This document shows, piece after piece, positions 17,859 through 27,194 of a stretch of DNA of 64,000 bases. The translations under genes and the position numbers were made by a program. The DNA lies in assembly GCA_036350795.1 (NCBI GenBank), contig JAZBNV010000030.1, positions 1-64,000 of the forward strand, read 5' to 3'. How positions within the stretch are numbered: position 1 is the stretch's first letter; the number at the start of each line of letters is the position of its first letter. The notes under the pieces are model-generated. The model worked only from the letters and a program-made list of their open reading frames with translations. It was not told where the DNA came from and did not search any database. The stretch is from JAUVKT01 sp036350795. Its GTDB lineage: Bacteria > Bacteroidota > Bacteroidia > Bacteroidales > VadinHA17.

Positions 17859-18842
17859 CTATTTTCTTGTAACCCAGCAGTCAGGATAAGCTGCCAGTAT
17901 CTCATACCTGCGATCGATGGCATCCTGCCGGTTGGCAAATAATCCAAGCGAAACCCTGGTATAACCATTAGCGGCTTCAATAAGGCTTGCCTCAAATCCC
18001 TTTGACCTGGCTTCGTCAGCAAGGGTTTCAGCATTGGCCGGACTTTTAAAACTGCCTGCAACAATACAATATTGCGGCCCGGCCGGTTTTACAGCAAGAG
18101 TATTGGCGGGTTCTTCGTCTACAGCTACTGCCTCTGCCTTATCCTGTTCTATAACTTCTGCAGGCTTATTCTCATCTCCGGCCTTAAATTCTGCAACATT
18201 ATTAGCGGCAGGATCATCCATTGAGCTGTCGACACTAATTTCAATAGCCGAAAGAGGATTCATGCTGGCATTATTCCTGAAAAAATCTGTTTTTAAAGGA
18301 ATCAGTATCATGGCAGCAATAACAGGAACTGCAATAGCAGCCCTTATGGCCATCTTCCTTGTTGCTGATGGTCGTACCGACTGCTGGTCCCTGCCTGTGG
18401 ATCTGCGAATAATATCATAGTTCGAAACAGGCTGACGCGTAAATGCACCAAAGCCATACGAATCGAGTAAAAAATTTGTATCCGGATTGGGCTCAAACTG
18501 GATATTAGCTTCAGAGTTTAACTGGAAATGCCCGATCTTATCGAGGTTTACTCTCTCTCCCCTGCCAAGGCTTTTCTTCAGCTCGTCAATAAAACTATCA
18601 ACCAGTATTTTTGAATCGGCATATCCAATTTTCTTCTCCTCGGATATCTTCCCGATAAGCAGTCCGTCGTTATGTACAAGGTTCCTGTTAAAGGATATTG
18701 CCTTTACAGGAGGAGTAAAACGGTTGGTCTCCCTGTCGATGCCGGCAGGACGGTAATTCCCGATAAAACCTCCGAAAGAAGGCAGGATAACACAGTCGTG
18801 CCTGAACAGTAACTCTATTATATGCCTGGTAATATCTTTCAT
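17859..18842 (-). CDS. HU-CCDC81-like and SPOR domain membrane protein
   Basis: A 327-residue protein with three parts: an N-terminal region resembling the HU-CCDC81 pair (about 1-135, with VILPSFGGFIGNY), a single membrane helix at about 165-183, and a C-terminal SPOR domain (about 255-327, GSFKSPANAETLADE...) that in other proteins binds denuded peptidoglycan at the division site. The N-terminus should be cytoplasmic and the SPOR domain periplasmic. This joins a DNA- or protein-binding HU-type fold to the septal wall; a division or nucleoid-anchoring role is inference. It is convergent with metG and has its own promoter. Confidence 0.82.
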   Translation of the reverse strand: MKDITRHIIELLFRHDCVILPSFGGFIGNYRPAGIDRETNRFTPPVKAISFNRNLVHNDGLLIGKISEEKKIGYADSKILVDSFIDELKKSLGRGERVNLDKIGHFQLNSEANIQFEPNPDTNFLLDSYGFGAFTRQPVSNYDIIRRSTGRDQQSVRPSATRKMAIRAAIAVPVIAAMILIPLKTDFFRNNASMNPLSAIEISVDSSMDDPAANNVAEFKAGDENKPAEVIEQDKAEAVAVDEEPANTLAVKPAGPQYCIVAGSFKSPANAETLADEARSKGFEASLIEAANGYTRVSLGLFANRQDAIDRRYEILAAYPDCWVTRK

Positions 18843-18861
18843 TTTTTATAAAGCTGAACTA

Positions 18862-18869
18862 CAAAAGTA
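18862..18869 (-). promoter_or_regulatory. -7 element for the HU/SPOR gene
   Basis: Reads TACTTTTG on the minus strand, an exact TAnnTTTG match, 19 nt upstream of the ATG at 18842. No -33 box was found. Confidence 0.5.
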
Positions 18870-18896
18870 ATAAAAAAGTCATTCATAGAATAATGC

Positions 18897-18926
18897 TTGA
18901 AGTAATAATCAAATATATTATCTTCG
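18897..18926 (+). promoter_or_regulatory. Promoter of the wbp-like cluster
   Basis: TTG at 18897-18899, exactly 19 nt, then TATCTTCG at 18919-18926 (one mismatch to TAnnTTTG). The first cluster ATG is 33 nt downstream. It would drive the run of closely spaced genes to rfbB. Confidence 0.5.
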
Positions 18927-18959
18927 CTCCTCCCGGGCAAATAATTAAACTGATTGAGT

Positions 18960-20090
18960 ATGGAAGACATCAGGATGGTTGATCTGAAGAGGCAATACCA
19001 CAGGTACAAAAGTGAGATCGACAGTGCAATTGGCAAGGTAATAGACTCCAGTTCATTTATTAAAGGCGACGAAGTAAGTCTTTTTGAATCAGAGCTTTCT
19101 GCTTACCTTGATATTAAACATGTTATAGCCTGTGCCAATGGTACCGATGCCCTGCAGCTTGCATTGATGGCCCTTAATCTTAAACCGGGAGATGAAGTAA
19201 TTACAAGCGACTTCACCTTTATTGCCACCGCCGAAGTCATTGCTCTCCTGGGCCTTAAACCGGTGCTTGTTGATCCTGATCCCGGTACATTTAATATCAG
19301 CCCCGAAAACATCCGAAAATCTGTCAGCAAAAAAACAAGGGTAATATTGCCGGTACATCTTTTCGGGCAGTGTGCAGATATGGAAGAAATAATGGATATA
19401 GCGGGCAAACATAATATACACCTTATTGAAGATACAGCCCAGGCACTTGGAGCAGACTGCATATTCAGTAATGGAATAAAAAGAAAAGCCGGTACCATTG
19501 GCACCATTGGCACAACATCCTTTTTCCCGAGTAAAAACCTGGGTTGCTATGGCGACGGAGGTGCGCTTTTCACCAACGACGACGACCTGGCAGCCATGAT
19601 CAGGAGCATTGGCAACCATGGGATGACAAAAAGATACTACCACGACCATATAGGGATAAATTCCAGGCTCGATACAATACAGGCGGCAATATTAAGGGTT
19701 AAGCTTAAATACCTTGACACTTTTAACAGGGAAAGAAAAATGGTTGCCGATACCTACGACAGGGAACTGGGCTCAATAAAAGAACTTACCATACCCGAAA
19801 GATCATCCTTTTCTTCCCATATTTTTCACCAGTACACCCTTAAATGTGATCCATTAAGAAGAGACGGGCTGATAGAATATCTCGCCGCTAAATCCATACC
19901 GTCAATGGTCTATTACCCGGTACCCCTTCACCGCCAGAAAGCATATGCTTACCTTAATTTGAAAGATGATGGTTTTGAGTCTACGAATATGCTTTCAGAT
20001 TGTGTTATTTCACTACCGGTTCATACAGAGATGGACGATGAGCAATTGAGTTTTATCTGCTCATCAATAAAAGAGTATTTTGAAAAATAG
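18960..20090 (+). CDS. wbpE: DegT/WbpE-type sugar aminotransferase
   Basis: A 376-residue PLP-dependent aminotransferase of the DegT/DnrJ/EryC1/StrS family, closest in character to WbpE/WlbC, which aminates UDP-3-keto-GlcNAcA. Visible are ANGTDALQLAL (PLP phosphate site), DTAQALGA and the Schiff-base lysine in FFPSKNLGCYGDGG. The ATG at 18960 was chosen; an in-frame TTG 6 nt earlier is possible. It leads a cluster with the acetyltransferase, 3-dehydrogenase and 6-dehydrogenase of the same pathway, 5 nt before the next gene, which supports the WbpE assignment over other sugar aminotransferases. Confidence 0.87.
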   Translation: MEDIRMVDLKRQYHRYKSEIDSAIGKVIDSSSFIKGDEVSLFESELSAYLDIKHVIACANGTDALQLALMALNLKPGDEVITSDFTFIATAEVIALLGLKPVLVDPDPGTFNISPENIRKSVSKKTRVILPVHLFGQCADMEEIMDIAGKHNIHLIEDTAQALGADCIFSNGIKRKAGTIGTIGTTSFFPSKNLGCYGDGGALFTNDDDLAAMIRSIGNHGMTKRYYHDHIGINSRLDTIQAAILRVKLKYLDTFNRERKMVADTYDRELGSIKELTIPERSSFSSHIFHQYTLKCDPLRRDGLIEYLAAKSIPSMVYYPVPLHRQKAYAYLNLKDDGFESTNMLSDCVISLPVHTEMDDEQLSFICSSIKEYFEK

Positions 20091-20095
20091 AAAAT

Positions 20096-20677
20096 ATGAA
20101 AAAAGAATATTTTGCCCACGAGACGGCAGTAATCGACGAGGGATGTTCAATAGGCAAAGGCACCCGTATATGGCATTTTACACATATTATGACAGGAGCG
20201 GTACTCGGAGAGAACTGTAACCTGGGGCAGAATGTTGTTGTGTCGCCGGGGGTTGTTCTGGGTAATAATGTAAAGGTCCAGAACAATGTTTCTATTTACA
20301 CAGGAGTAAAATGCGAAGATGATGTCTTTCTTGGCCCGTCGATGGTATTTACAAATATCGTCAACCCAAGGTCGGCAATTATCAGAAAAGACAGCTACGT
20401 CGAAACAATAGTCGGTAAAGGAGCATCTATTGGTGCCAATGCAACAATAGTGTGCGGCCATAATATCGGGGAGTTTGCCTTTATAGGAGCCGGGGCTGTT
20501 ATTACCCGTGAAGTAAAGCCTTATTCGCTCGTGGTAGGCAATCCTGCAAGGCATGTTGGCTGGATGAGCGAGTATGGTCACCGCTTACATTTTGATGAAA
20601 ATGGTATCGCCCTCTGTCCCGAAAGCGGGGAAAAATACTCCCTTGAATCAGGGATGGTTTCAAAAATTAATAAGTAG
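20096..20677 (+). CDS. wbpD: WbpD-type N-acetyltransferase
   Basis: A 193-residue left-handed beta-helix acyltransferase with hexapeptide repeats from about residue 10 to 150. It matches WbpD/WlbB, which acetylates the 3-amino group of UDP-GlcNAc3NA using acetyl-CoA. The catalytic-type His lies in the first coil (IWHFTHI), and the helix ends in VGNPARHVGW. It begins 5 nt after wbpE and precedes the 3-dehydrogenase by 22 nt. Confidence 0.88.
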   Translation: MKKEYFAHETAVIDEGCSIGKGTRIWHFTHIMTGAVLGENCNLGQNVVVSPGVVLGNNVKVQNNVSIYTGVKCEDDVFLGPSMVFTNIVNPRSAIIRKDSYVETIVGKGASIGANATIVCGHNIGEFAFIGAGAVITREVKPYSLVVGNPARHVGWMSEYGHRLHFDENGIALCPESGEKYSLESGMVSKINK

Positions 20678-20699
20678 TTTTGTCTTAAACTGACTTTGT

Positions 20700-21656
20700 A
20701 TGATAACAGAACCTAAAAATTTCGGAGTGATAGGTGTGGCCGGCTATATTGCAGTACGACACCTGAGGGCAATAAAGGAAACCGGGAATAACCTGCTCGC
20801 CAGCCTTGATCCCTTCGATAGTGTTGGTATTATTGACAGCTATTTCCCTGAAAGTGATTTCTTTGTTGAGTTTGAAAGGTTCGACCGCCATTTCGAGAAG
20901 CTCAAAAGAAATGGAGTATCGATTGATTATGTTTCGATCTGTTCACCCAATTTCCTTCACGATTCACATATCCGTTTTGCCCTGAGGCATAAAGCTGATG
21001 CTATCTGCGAAAAACCTATCGTGCTGAATCCATGGAATATTGATGCCCTCAGCGAAATTGAGCGGGAAACGGGCCAGAAGGTTTACAATGTATTGCAGCT
21101 CAGATTACATCCTTCAATAATAAAACTGAAGGAAGAAATACAGGCTGGTCCGGCCGATAAGATTTACGATATAGATCTAAGCTATATAACCAGCCGAGGT
21201 AACTGGTACAGGTTTTCATGGAAAGGAGATATACATAAGTCGGGCGGTGTGGCAACCAATATAGGTATACACTTCTTTGATATGCTCACCTGGATATTCG
21301 GAGGTGTTGTTAAACAAAGCATTCACCTGTCGCAGGATGATAAGGCAGCCGGCTACCTTGAACTGGAGAAGGCGCGTGTAAGGTGGTTTCTGAGTATTGA
21401 CTCAAACGATCTTCCGACCGAAGCCCTGCAGAACAATCAGAGAACTTACAGGTCTATAGTAGTTGAAGGAAAAGACCTCGAATTCAGCGACGGCTTTACC
21501 GATCTGCATACCGCAACTTACAGGAGTATACTTGAGGGCAAGGGATATGGCCTTAATGATGCACGAACCTCGGTGGTAATTGCTCATGAAATAAGAAACA
21601 GTAAAGCCACTCCCGGCAGGGGAGAAGTGCACCCACTGGTAAAGAAATTATTATAA
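20700..21656 (+). CDS. wbpB: WbpB/WlbA-type UDP-GlcNAcA 3-dehydrogenase
   Basis: A 318-residue Gfo/Idh/MocA oxidoreductase. The N-terminal Rossmann motif GVIGVAGYIAVRHLRAI and the EKP signature (CEKPIVLNP) mark the family; the first closely resembles WlbA, which oxidises C3 of UDP-GlcNAc uronic acid. With wbpE it would form the ketone-then-amine step; in WbpB systems NADH is recycled with 2-oxoglutarate. It lies 12 nt upstream of the 6-dehydrogenase. Confidence 0.87.
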   Translation: MITEPKNFGVIGVAGYIAVRHLRAIKETGNNLLASLDPFDSVGIIDSYFPESDFFVEFERFDRHFEKLKRNGVSIDYVSICSPNFLHDSHIRFALRHKADAICEKPIVLNPWNIDALSEIERETGQKVYNVLQLRLHPSIIKLKEEIQAGPADKIYDIDLSYITSRGNWYRFSWKGDIHKSGGVATNIGIHFFDMLTWIFGGVVKQSIHLSQDDKAAGYLELEKARVRWFLSIDSNDLPTEALQNNQRTYRSIVVEGKDLEFSDGFTDLHTATYRSILEGKGYGLNDARTSVVIAHEIRNSKATPGRGEVHPLVKKLL

Positions 21657-21668
21657 AACAACTATAAA

Positions 21669-22958
21669 ATGTACGAAAAACTAATTAAAGGAGAAGCAAA
21701 GATGTCAGTTGTGGGCCTGGGCTATGTAGGCCTGCCAATTGCTCTTGAGTTCGCAAAAAAAATTGATGTGATAGGTTTTGATATTAAGCCTGAGCGGGTT
21801 GAACTGATGAAAAAAAACATTGACCCCAGCAACGAACTGCTTGCTTCAGATTTTGAGAACAGGAGAATAGAGTATACAAGCAACCCGAAAGATCTTAGTG
21901 AGGCCAGCTTCCATATAATTGCAGTACCAACTCCAACCGACAAGCATAAGCTGCCCGACCTTACACCTGTTCTTATGGCTTCTGAAACAGTCGGGAAGAT
22001 TCTTAAGAAAGGAGATTATGTTGTGTACGAATCAACAGTTTACCCCGGATGTACAGAAGATGACTGTATACCCGTACTTGAAAAAACCTCCTCATTAAAA
22101 TGCGGTGTTGATTTCAAGGTTGGCTTCAGCCCCGAAAGAATAAACCCGGGTGATAAAGTAAATACCCTTACCAGTATTGTAAAGGTTACAAGCGGTTGCG
22201 ATAAGGAGTCGGCAGAAGAAATTGCAAAAACCTACGAGCTTATAATCGAAGCCGGTGTACACAGGGCCAGCTCGATAAAAGTGGCCGAATCGTCAAAGAT
22301 AATAGAGAATACACAGAGGGATATCAATATTGCATTTATGAATGAACTCTCTATAATCTTTAACAGGCTGGGAGTAAATACTTACGAGGTGCTTGAAGCT
22401 GCCGGAACAAAATGGAACTTCCTGAAATTTTATCCCGGTCTTGTGGGAGGGCATTGCATAGGAGTCGATCCATACTACCTCTCGTACAAGGCAAAAGAAC
22501 TGGGCTACCATCCCCAGATGATAGATTCAGGAAGATTTATCAACGACTCTATGGGGCGCTATGTCGGAAAACAAACCGTAAAGAAGATAATTGCTGCCTC
22601 TAAAGGACCCAAGGGAGCAAGAGTACTTATTATGGGTATTACCTTTAAGGAAAACGTATCAGACATACGCAACTCGAAAGTAATTGATGTGATTGACGAG
22701 CTTCTCGACTTCGGGGTAAAGGTGGATGTTATTGATCCTAAAGCCGATGCCGGTGAAGTAAACGAAGAATACGGACTGCAACTTGAAAAGAAACCAAAAG
22801 GAACATATGATGCTGTTATAGTGGCAGTTAATCATGATGAATATATGAATCTCAACAACGATTTCTTTGATAGCATACTCGATAAAAAAGGAATTGTGGT
22901 AGATATTAAGGGAATCCTCAGAGGAAAAATCTCAGACTATTCTTACTGGAGCCTGTAA
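21669..22958 (+). CDS. wbpA: UDP-N-acetyl-sugar 6-dehydrogenase
   Basis: A 429-residue nucleotide-sugar dehydrogenase that oxidises C6 of a UDP-HexNAc to the uronic acid in two NAD-dependent steps. GLGYVGLPIA binds NAD, and the catalytic cysteine sits in GGHCIGVDPYYL. It is of the WbpA/TviB group, so the substrate could be UDP-GlcNAc or UDP-GalNAc; the neighbouring wbpB, D and E favour UDP-GlcNAc. Its TAA stop overlaps the galE ATG by 1 nt. Confidence 0.87.
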   Translation: MYEKLIKGEAKMSVVGLGYVGLPIALEFAKKIDVIGFDIKPERVELMKKNIDPSNELLASDFENRRIEYTSNPKDLSEASFHIIAVPTPTDKHKLPDLTPVLMASETVGKILKKGDYVVYESTVYPGCTEDDCIPVLEKTSSLKCGVDFKVGFSPERINPGDKVNTLTSIVKVTSGCDKESAEEIAKTYELIIEAGVHRASSIKVAESSKIIENTQRDINIAFMNELSIIFNRLGVNTYEVLEAAGTKWNFLKFYPGLVGGHCIGVDPYYLSYKAKELGYHPQMIDSGRFINDSMGRYVGKQTVKKIIAASKGPKGARVLIMGITFKENVSDIRNSKVIDVIDELLDFGVKVDVIDPKADAGEVNEEYGLQLEKKPKGTYDAVIVAVNHDEYMNLNNDFFDSILDKKGIVVDIKGILRGKISDYSYWSL

Positions 22959-23986
22959 TGAGCAAAAAGATACTTGTAACAGGAGGCACAGGCTATATAG
23001 GTTCGCATACCGTGGTGGAGTTGCAGAACGAAGGTTTTGAGGTTGTTGTAATAGATAACCTCCATAACTCTGAACTTAGTGTACTTGACGGGATAGAATC
23101 AATTACAGGCATAAGACCGGTATTCGGAGAATTTGATATTTGCGATAAAAAACGCCTCGATAAATTCCTGCAGGAGCAGGGCAGGATTGATGCAGTAATA
23201 CATTTTGCCGCGTTCAAGGCAGTGGGAGAGTCTGTAAGCAAACCGCTGGAGTACTACCATAACAACCTTATGTCTCTTATTAACCTGCTCGGTTTTATGA
23301 AACTAAGCGATATTGATTCCTTTGTTTTCTCCTCGTCGTGCACGGTTTACGGTCAGCCCGATAAACTTCCTGTTACCGAGGAAGCACCAATTAAGCAGGC
23401 TGTTTCACCTTATGGCTATACAAAACAGGTTGGCGAAAATATATTAAAGGATTTTATTTCGTCTGCCTCTGACAAGAAAGCAATAGCACTCAGGTATTTT
23501 AACCCTATCGGGGCACACCCCAGTGCACTGATCGGCGAACTTCCGAGGGGTGTTCCTGAGAACCTTGTTCCGTTTATTACCCAGACCGGTATTGGTATTA
23601 GGGACGAACTCAAAGTATTTGGAAATGACTATAACACTCCCGATGGTTCATGCATTAGAGACTACCTTCATGTTGTGGATCTGGCAAAAGCACATGTAGT
23701 AGCAGTAAAAAGAATGCTTGAGTCAGAAAACAAACATAATTACGAGGTTTTTAACCTGGGTACAGGTACCGGTGTATCAGTGCTGGAGGCAATAAAATCA
23801 TTTGAGAGAATTAGCGGAAAAGAACTCAATTATAAAATAGTGGGAAGGCGCGAAGGTGATATTGAACAGATCTGGGCCGACCCCGCCCTGGCAAATAATG
23901 AACTTGGATGGAAGGCCGAAAGTACACTCGACGATGCAATGAAATCGGCCTGGGACTGGGAAAAGAAATACAGGAACAAAAACTAG
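22958..23986 (+). CDS. galE: UDP-glucose/UDP-GlcNAc 4-epimerase
   Basis: A 342-residue extended SDR epimerase. GGTGYIGSHT binds NAD, with the catalytic Tyr and Lys in SPYGYTK and the substrate Ser/Thr in FSSSCTVYG. It interconverts the gluco and galacto forms of UDP-hexoses; whether it prefers the N-acetyl forms cannot be judged here. It overlaps wbpA by 1 nt and precedes rfbB by 7 nt, so it belongs to the same transcript. Confidence 0.92.
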   Translation: MSKKILVTGGTGYIGSHTVVELQNEGFEVVVIDNLHNSELSVLDGIESITGIRPVFGEFDICDKKRLDKFLQEQGRIDAVIHFAAFKAVGESVSKPLEYYHNNLMSLINLLGFMKLSDIDSFVFSSSCTVYGQPDKLPVTEEAPIKQAVSPYGYTKQVGENILKDFISSASDKKAIALRYFNPIGAHPSALIGELPRGVPENLVPFITQTGIGIRDELKVFGNDYNTPDGSCIRDYLHVVDLAKAHVVAVKRMLESENKHNYEVFNLGTGTGVSVLEAIKSFERISGKELNYKIVGRREGDIEQIWADPALANNELGWKAESTLDDAMKSAWDWEKKYRNKN

Positions 23987-23993
23987 GCAATAT

Positions 23994-25046
23994 ATGAGCA
24001 AGAAAGTCCTAATAACCGGAGGTGCAGGTTTTATAGGCTCGCACGTAGTAAGACGTTTTGTAAACAGCTATCCCCACTACCTGGTGGTAAATGCCGATAA
24101 ACTTACCTATGCAGGCAATCTGAATAACCTCAGCGATGTGGAAGCTAAAGAAAACTATAGCTTTGTAAAAACCGACATAGTAAACAAGGATGAGGTAAAC
24201 AGCCTGTTTGCCATACATAAATTCGATGCGGTAATACACCTGGCTGCTGAATCTCATGTCGATCGCTCAATTTCATCACCCGATGAATTTATTTATACAA
24301 ATATTGTCGGAACAGTTAACCTGCTTAATGCCTGCAGGAAAAACTGGGAAAGCTTTGAAAATAAATTATTCTACCATGTATCAACCGACGAGGTATATGG
24401 CTCACTGGGCGACGAAGGACTGTTTACAGAATCAACCCCCTACGACCCCAAAAGCCCCTACTCTGCTTCCAAGGCAAGCTCCGATCACCTGGTAAGGGCT
24501 TATAACAACACCTATGGACTCCCGGTTATTATTTCCAATTGCAGCAATAACTATGGTCCCAACCAGTTTCCCGAGAAACTGCTGCCGCTGGCTATAAATA
24601 ATATTAAAACACGCAAGGCAGTTCCGGTTTATGGTAAAGGTGAAAATATCCGCGACTGGCTCTATGTAGAGGATCATGCAAAAGCAATTGACACACTTTT
24701 TCACGGGGGAAGAAAGGGAGAGACCTATAATATAGGTGGTAAAAACGAATGGAAGAATATAGACCTGCTGCACCTGCTGTGCTCAATAATGGACGAAAAG
24801 CTTAACAGGAAAGAAGGCGAATCGCTTAAACTGCTTACTTTCGTAAAGGACCGTGCAGGACATGATATGAGGTATGCCATTGATTCATCCAAAATTGAGA
24901 AAGAATTAAACTGGTTTCCTGAAAACGATTTTGAGTCTGGTTTAAGAAAGACTGTCGACTGGTACCTTAACAACCAGGAATGGCTAAGCAATGTACTCTC
25001 AGGCGATTACGAGAAATATTACGAAGAACAATACCTGAAAAGATAG
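23994..25046 (+). CDS. rfbB: dTDP-glucose 4,6-dehydratase
   Basis: A 350-residue SDR enzyme that turns dTDP-glucose into dTDP-4-keto-6-deoxyglucose, the entry to rhamnose and other deoxysugars. GGAGFIGSHVV, STDEVYG (with the catalytic Asp-Glu) and YSASKASSDHL are all typical. The partners rfbA, rfbC and rfbD are not in the window. It is the last gene of the sugar cluster and converges on the DUF4270 gene after 6 bp. Confidence 0.92.
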   Translation: MSKKVLITGGAGFIGSHVVRRFVNSYPHYLVVNADKLTYAGNLNNLSDVEAKENYSFVKTDIVNKDEVNSLFAIHKFDAVIHLAAESHVDRSISSPDEFIYTNIVGTVNLLNACRKNWESFENKLFYHVSTDEVYGSLGDEGLFTESTPYDPKSPYSASKASSDHLVRAYNNTYGLPVIISNCSNNYGPNQFPEKLLPLAINNIKTRKAVPVYGKGENIRDWLYVEDHAKAIDTLFHGGRKGETYNIGGKNEWKNIDLLHLLCSIMDEKLNRKEGESLKLLTFVKDRAGHDMRYAIDSSKIEKELNWFPENDFESGLRKTVDWYLNNQEWLSNVLSGDYEKYYEEQYLKR

Positions 25047-25052
25047 CCGGGC

Positions 25053-26372
25053 TTACTCCATCTCTGTAAGCACCAGTTCAAATCGTGGCTTAATATCGTT
25101 TGAATTGGCTTTCAGAATAACATTCTCTCTTGTGAAACCGGGAAGAACAACTTCAATATTTGGTTCAGAGACTTTTCCCTCCAGGTAGTCCTGGACAAAA
25201 TTGGTTATATTCAGAATATAGCGCTCGTCGAGAGTGTAAAACTTACCGTCCAGAAATTCATAACTCAGCTCATAGTCTGAAAGGTAATGACGTTTCCCGT
25301 CGTCATCAACATACCTTGCGAGTATCCTCTCAGGTAAATTTTCCTTGGGAAACTCATTCTCATCCGTCCAGGCAGGGAGATATAGCCTGGCCTTGTTAAT
25401 TCCTATCGGCATCTGTTCCTTTACCTGCTCAAGTCCCGGGATGGAGATAATGGTATAGGCACCATTAAAACCCTGGACATATGTTATTGTGTCCTTTATT
25501 TCCTGGTTAAGGTATTTAATTTTCTTCTCCGGGTCGGCAGCATCAAAGTCGTGCTTAAAGGTGTTATAATAAACAGCCTTTGTATTGAAGGGAAAAACAA
25601 ACGCCAGTTTACTGCCTGTGGTATCGGTATAGTAAAGGGCAAGGTTAGTATTTCCACCTGTAATGTTCAACTGCAGCATATGGTAAGAGCTGGTTTGCGG
25701 ATAATTGAAATACAGCCCGTTGAAATAATTCCTGAAATCTATGCTGTCAGTCCTGAGGTAAATCATTGTTGTATCCCTTGTTATTTCGTCGATAAAGAAG
25801 GGCGACATATGAAATTTTAGTATTGTATCAAAGTTGGTAAGCTTTGGAACTGAAAAAGCAGATAACAGATGCTTTGTAGGCACATCTCTCGAGGTATAAT
25901 ATGTAGAGTCGAGATGCATAAACTCATCTACTTCCCATATCTCAATAATGCCATCGTCAGGCATGTTGCCTATTACATCTTCAACTTCGAGAGTAAGTAT
26001 CATGGAATCCAGGGTTCTTGTATCGTTGTACCATGGACTGTAAAGCCACAGTTGCGACACAAAGCCTCCGTTTGTAATTCCGAAATAATCGCTGTACATA
26101 CTTCCCAGGAAAGAGGAAGAGGGATGCATGGAACTTATACTATCGAGGTAAGCAGTATACGATTCAACAGTAAAGGTATCGCTTGCTGAAATTATATTGA
26201 AATCCCTTCCGGGCAGAATACTTCCTCCAATTGAAGTAGGATCCTCTTCACAGGCAGATAACAATATTATCAGCGCAAATGATGCTGCTGTAAATAATCT
26301 TGTAATAAATCTGGAAACGGGGAAAGCATATCCCCTTATAGAGTTTGTTGCCTTATTGTAAAAGCTTGTCAT
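25053..26372 (-). CDS. DUF4270 lipoprotein
   Basis: A 439-residue lipoprotein of the Bacteroidota DUF4270 family, with a long basic n-region, a hydrophobic core and lipobox LLSAC (Cys at about residue 40). The function is unknown; the family is often next to the half-size glycogen synthase and pan genes. I chose the ATG at 26372 over 26405 because it shortens both the leader and the overlap with the upstream gene (20 nt instead of 53), but either is possible. It is cotranscribed with the GT5 gene. Confidence 0.78.
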   Translation of the reverse strand: MTSFYNKATNSIRGYAFPVSRFITRLFTAASFALIILLSACEEDPTSIGGSILPGRDFNIISASDTFTVESYTAYLDSISSMHPSSSFLGSMYSDYFGITNGGFVSQLWLYSPWYNDTRTLDSMILTLEVEDVIGNMPDDGIIEIWEVDEFMHLDSTYYTSRDVPTKHLLSAFSVPKLTNFDTILKFHMSPFFIDEITRDTTMIYLRTDSIDFRNYFNGLYFNYPQTSSYHMLQLNITGGNTNLALYYTDTTGSKLAFVFPFNTKAVYYNTFKHDFDAADPEKKIKYLNQEIKDTITYVQGFNGAYTIISIPGLEQVKEQMPIGINKARLYLPAWTDENEFPKENLPERILARYVDDDGKRHYLSDYELSYEFLDGKFYTLDERYILNITNFVQDYLEGKVSEPNIEVVLPGFTRENVILKANSNDIKPRFELVLTEME

Positions 26373-27159
26373 AAAATTCGTTATATGCATCAATATAATC
26401 TTCATCTCCCTGGTATGCTAAAATACTTTTTCCGGCTTTCACCAGGTAATTCTCAACTTCACTGTTTATGTCTTTGCTTCCAATAATTATGCCATCGGCA
26501 TTGTCAATTGCAAGTTTTGTAAGATTCACAAAATCCGGGCTCTTCATATTCTTAATATCCCCGGCAGAAATTCCATCGTTTTCAAGCTTTGATGAGAACG
26601 TATCTCTAAACGGAGATGTGAACTCATTATTATATACAGAATAAACTATCTTAATATTACTGAAAAGAGGATCGTCATAATATACCTTGCGGAGATAAAT
26701 TGGAATAAGGGCAGACATCCAGCCGTGACAGTGAACCACGTCGGGCGACCACCTCAGTTTTTTTACAGTCTCAATCACACCCCTCGAAAAGAATATGGCA
26801 CGTTCATCATTGTCAGAAAATTCTTTCCCGTGCGAATCCTTAACAATGTGCTTACGATTAAAATAATCCTCGTTATCGATAAAATAAACCTGCATGCGTG
26901 CAGCCTGGATTGAGGCCACTTTTATTATCAGTGGATGATCGGTATCGTCAATTATCAGGTTCATACCCGAGAGCCTTATCACCTCATGCAACTGGTTTCT
27001 GCGCTCATTTATAACACCATATCTCGGCATAAATGTCCTGATCTCCTTCCCCCTCTCCTGTATACCCTGCGGGAGATAACGGCTGATTCTGGATATCTGA
27101 GATTCTCTTAAGTATGGGGTTATCTCCTGAGATACAAATAATACTTTTTTGTTATCCAT
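26353..27159 (-). CDS. Glycogen synthase N-terminal (GT5) domain protein
   Basis: A 268-residue protein covering only the N-terminal, ADP-glucose synthase-type half of GlgA: KKVLFVSQEITPY, then DVVHCHGWMSALIP (the conserved His-Gly-Trp loop) and YSVYNNEF. The C-terminal GT-B half, which binds the nucleotide sugar, is absent, and the next gene is unrelated. Full GlgA is about 480 residues. Such half proteins recur across Bacteroidota, so this is probably not a broken gene, but its catalytic activity is uncertain. It has a clear -7 element upstream and overlaps the DUF4270 start. Confidence 0.8.
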   Translation of the reverse strand: MDNKKVLFVSQEITPYLRESQISRISRYLPQGIQERGKEIRTFMPRYGVINERRNQLHEVIRLSGMNLIIDDTDHPLIIKVASIQAARMQVYFIDNEDYFNRKHIVKDSHGKEFSDNDERAIFFSRGVIETVKKLRWSPDVVHCHGWMSALIPIYLRKVYYDDPLFSNIKIVYSVYNNEFTSPFRDTFSSKLENDGISAGDIKNMKSPDFVNLTKLAIDNADGIIIGSKDINSEVENYLVKAGKSILAYQGDEDYIDAYNEFYDKLLQ

Positions 27160-27194
27160 TCTTTTTCAAGATATGCCTTAGTTCTAACAGAATG

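Noticed and set aside
26353..27159. glgA broken by a frameshift or truncation
   Set aside because: No remnant of the C-terminal half is seen downstream; the frame ends cleanly and the neighbouring DUF4270 gene starts at once.
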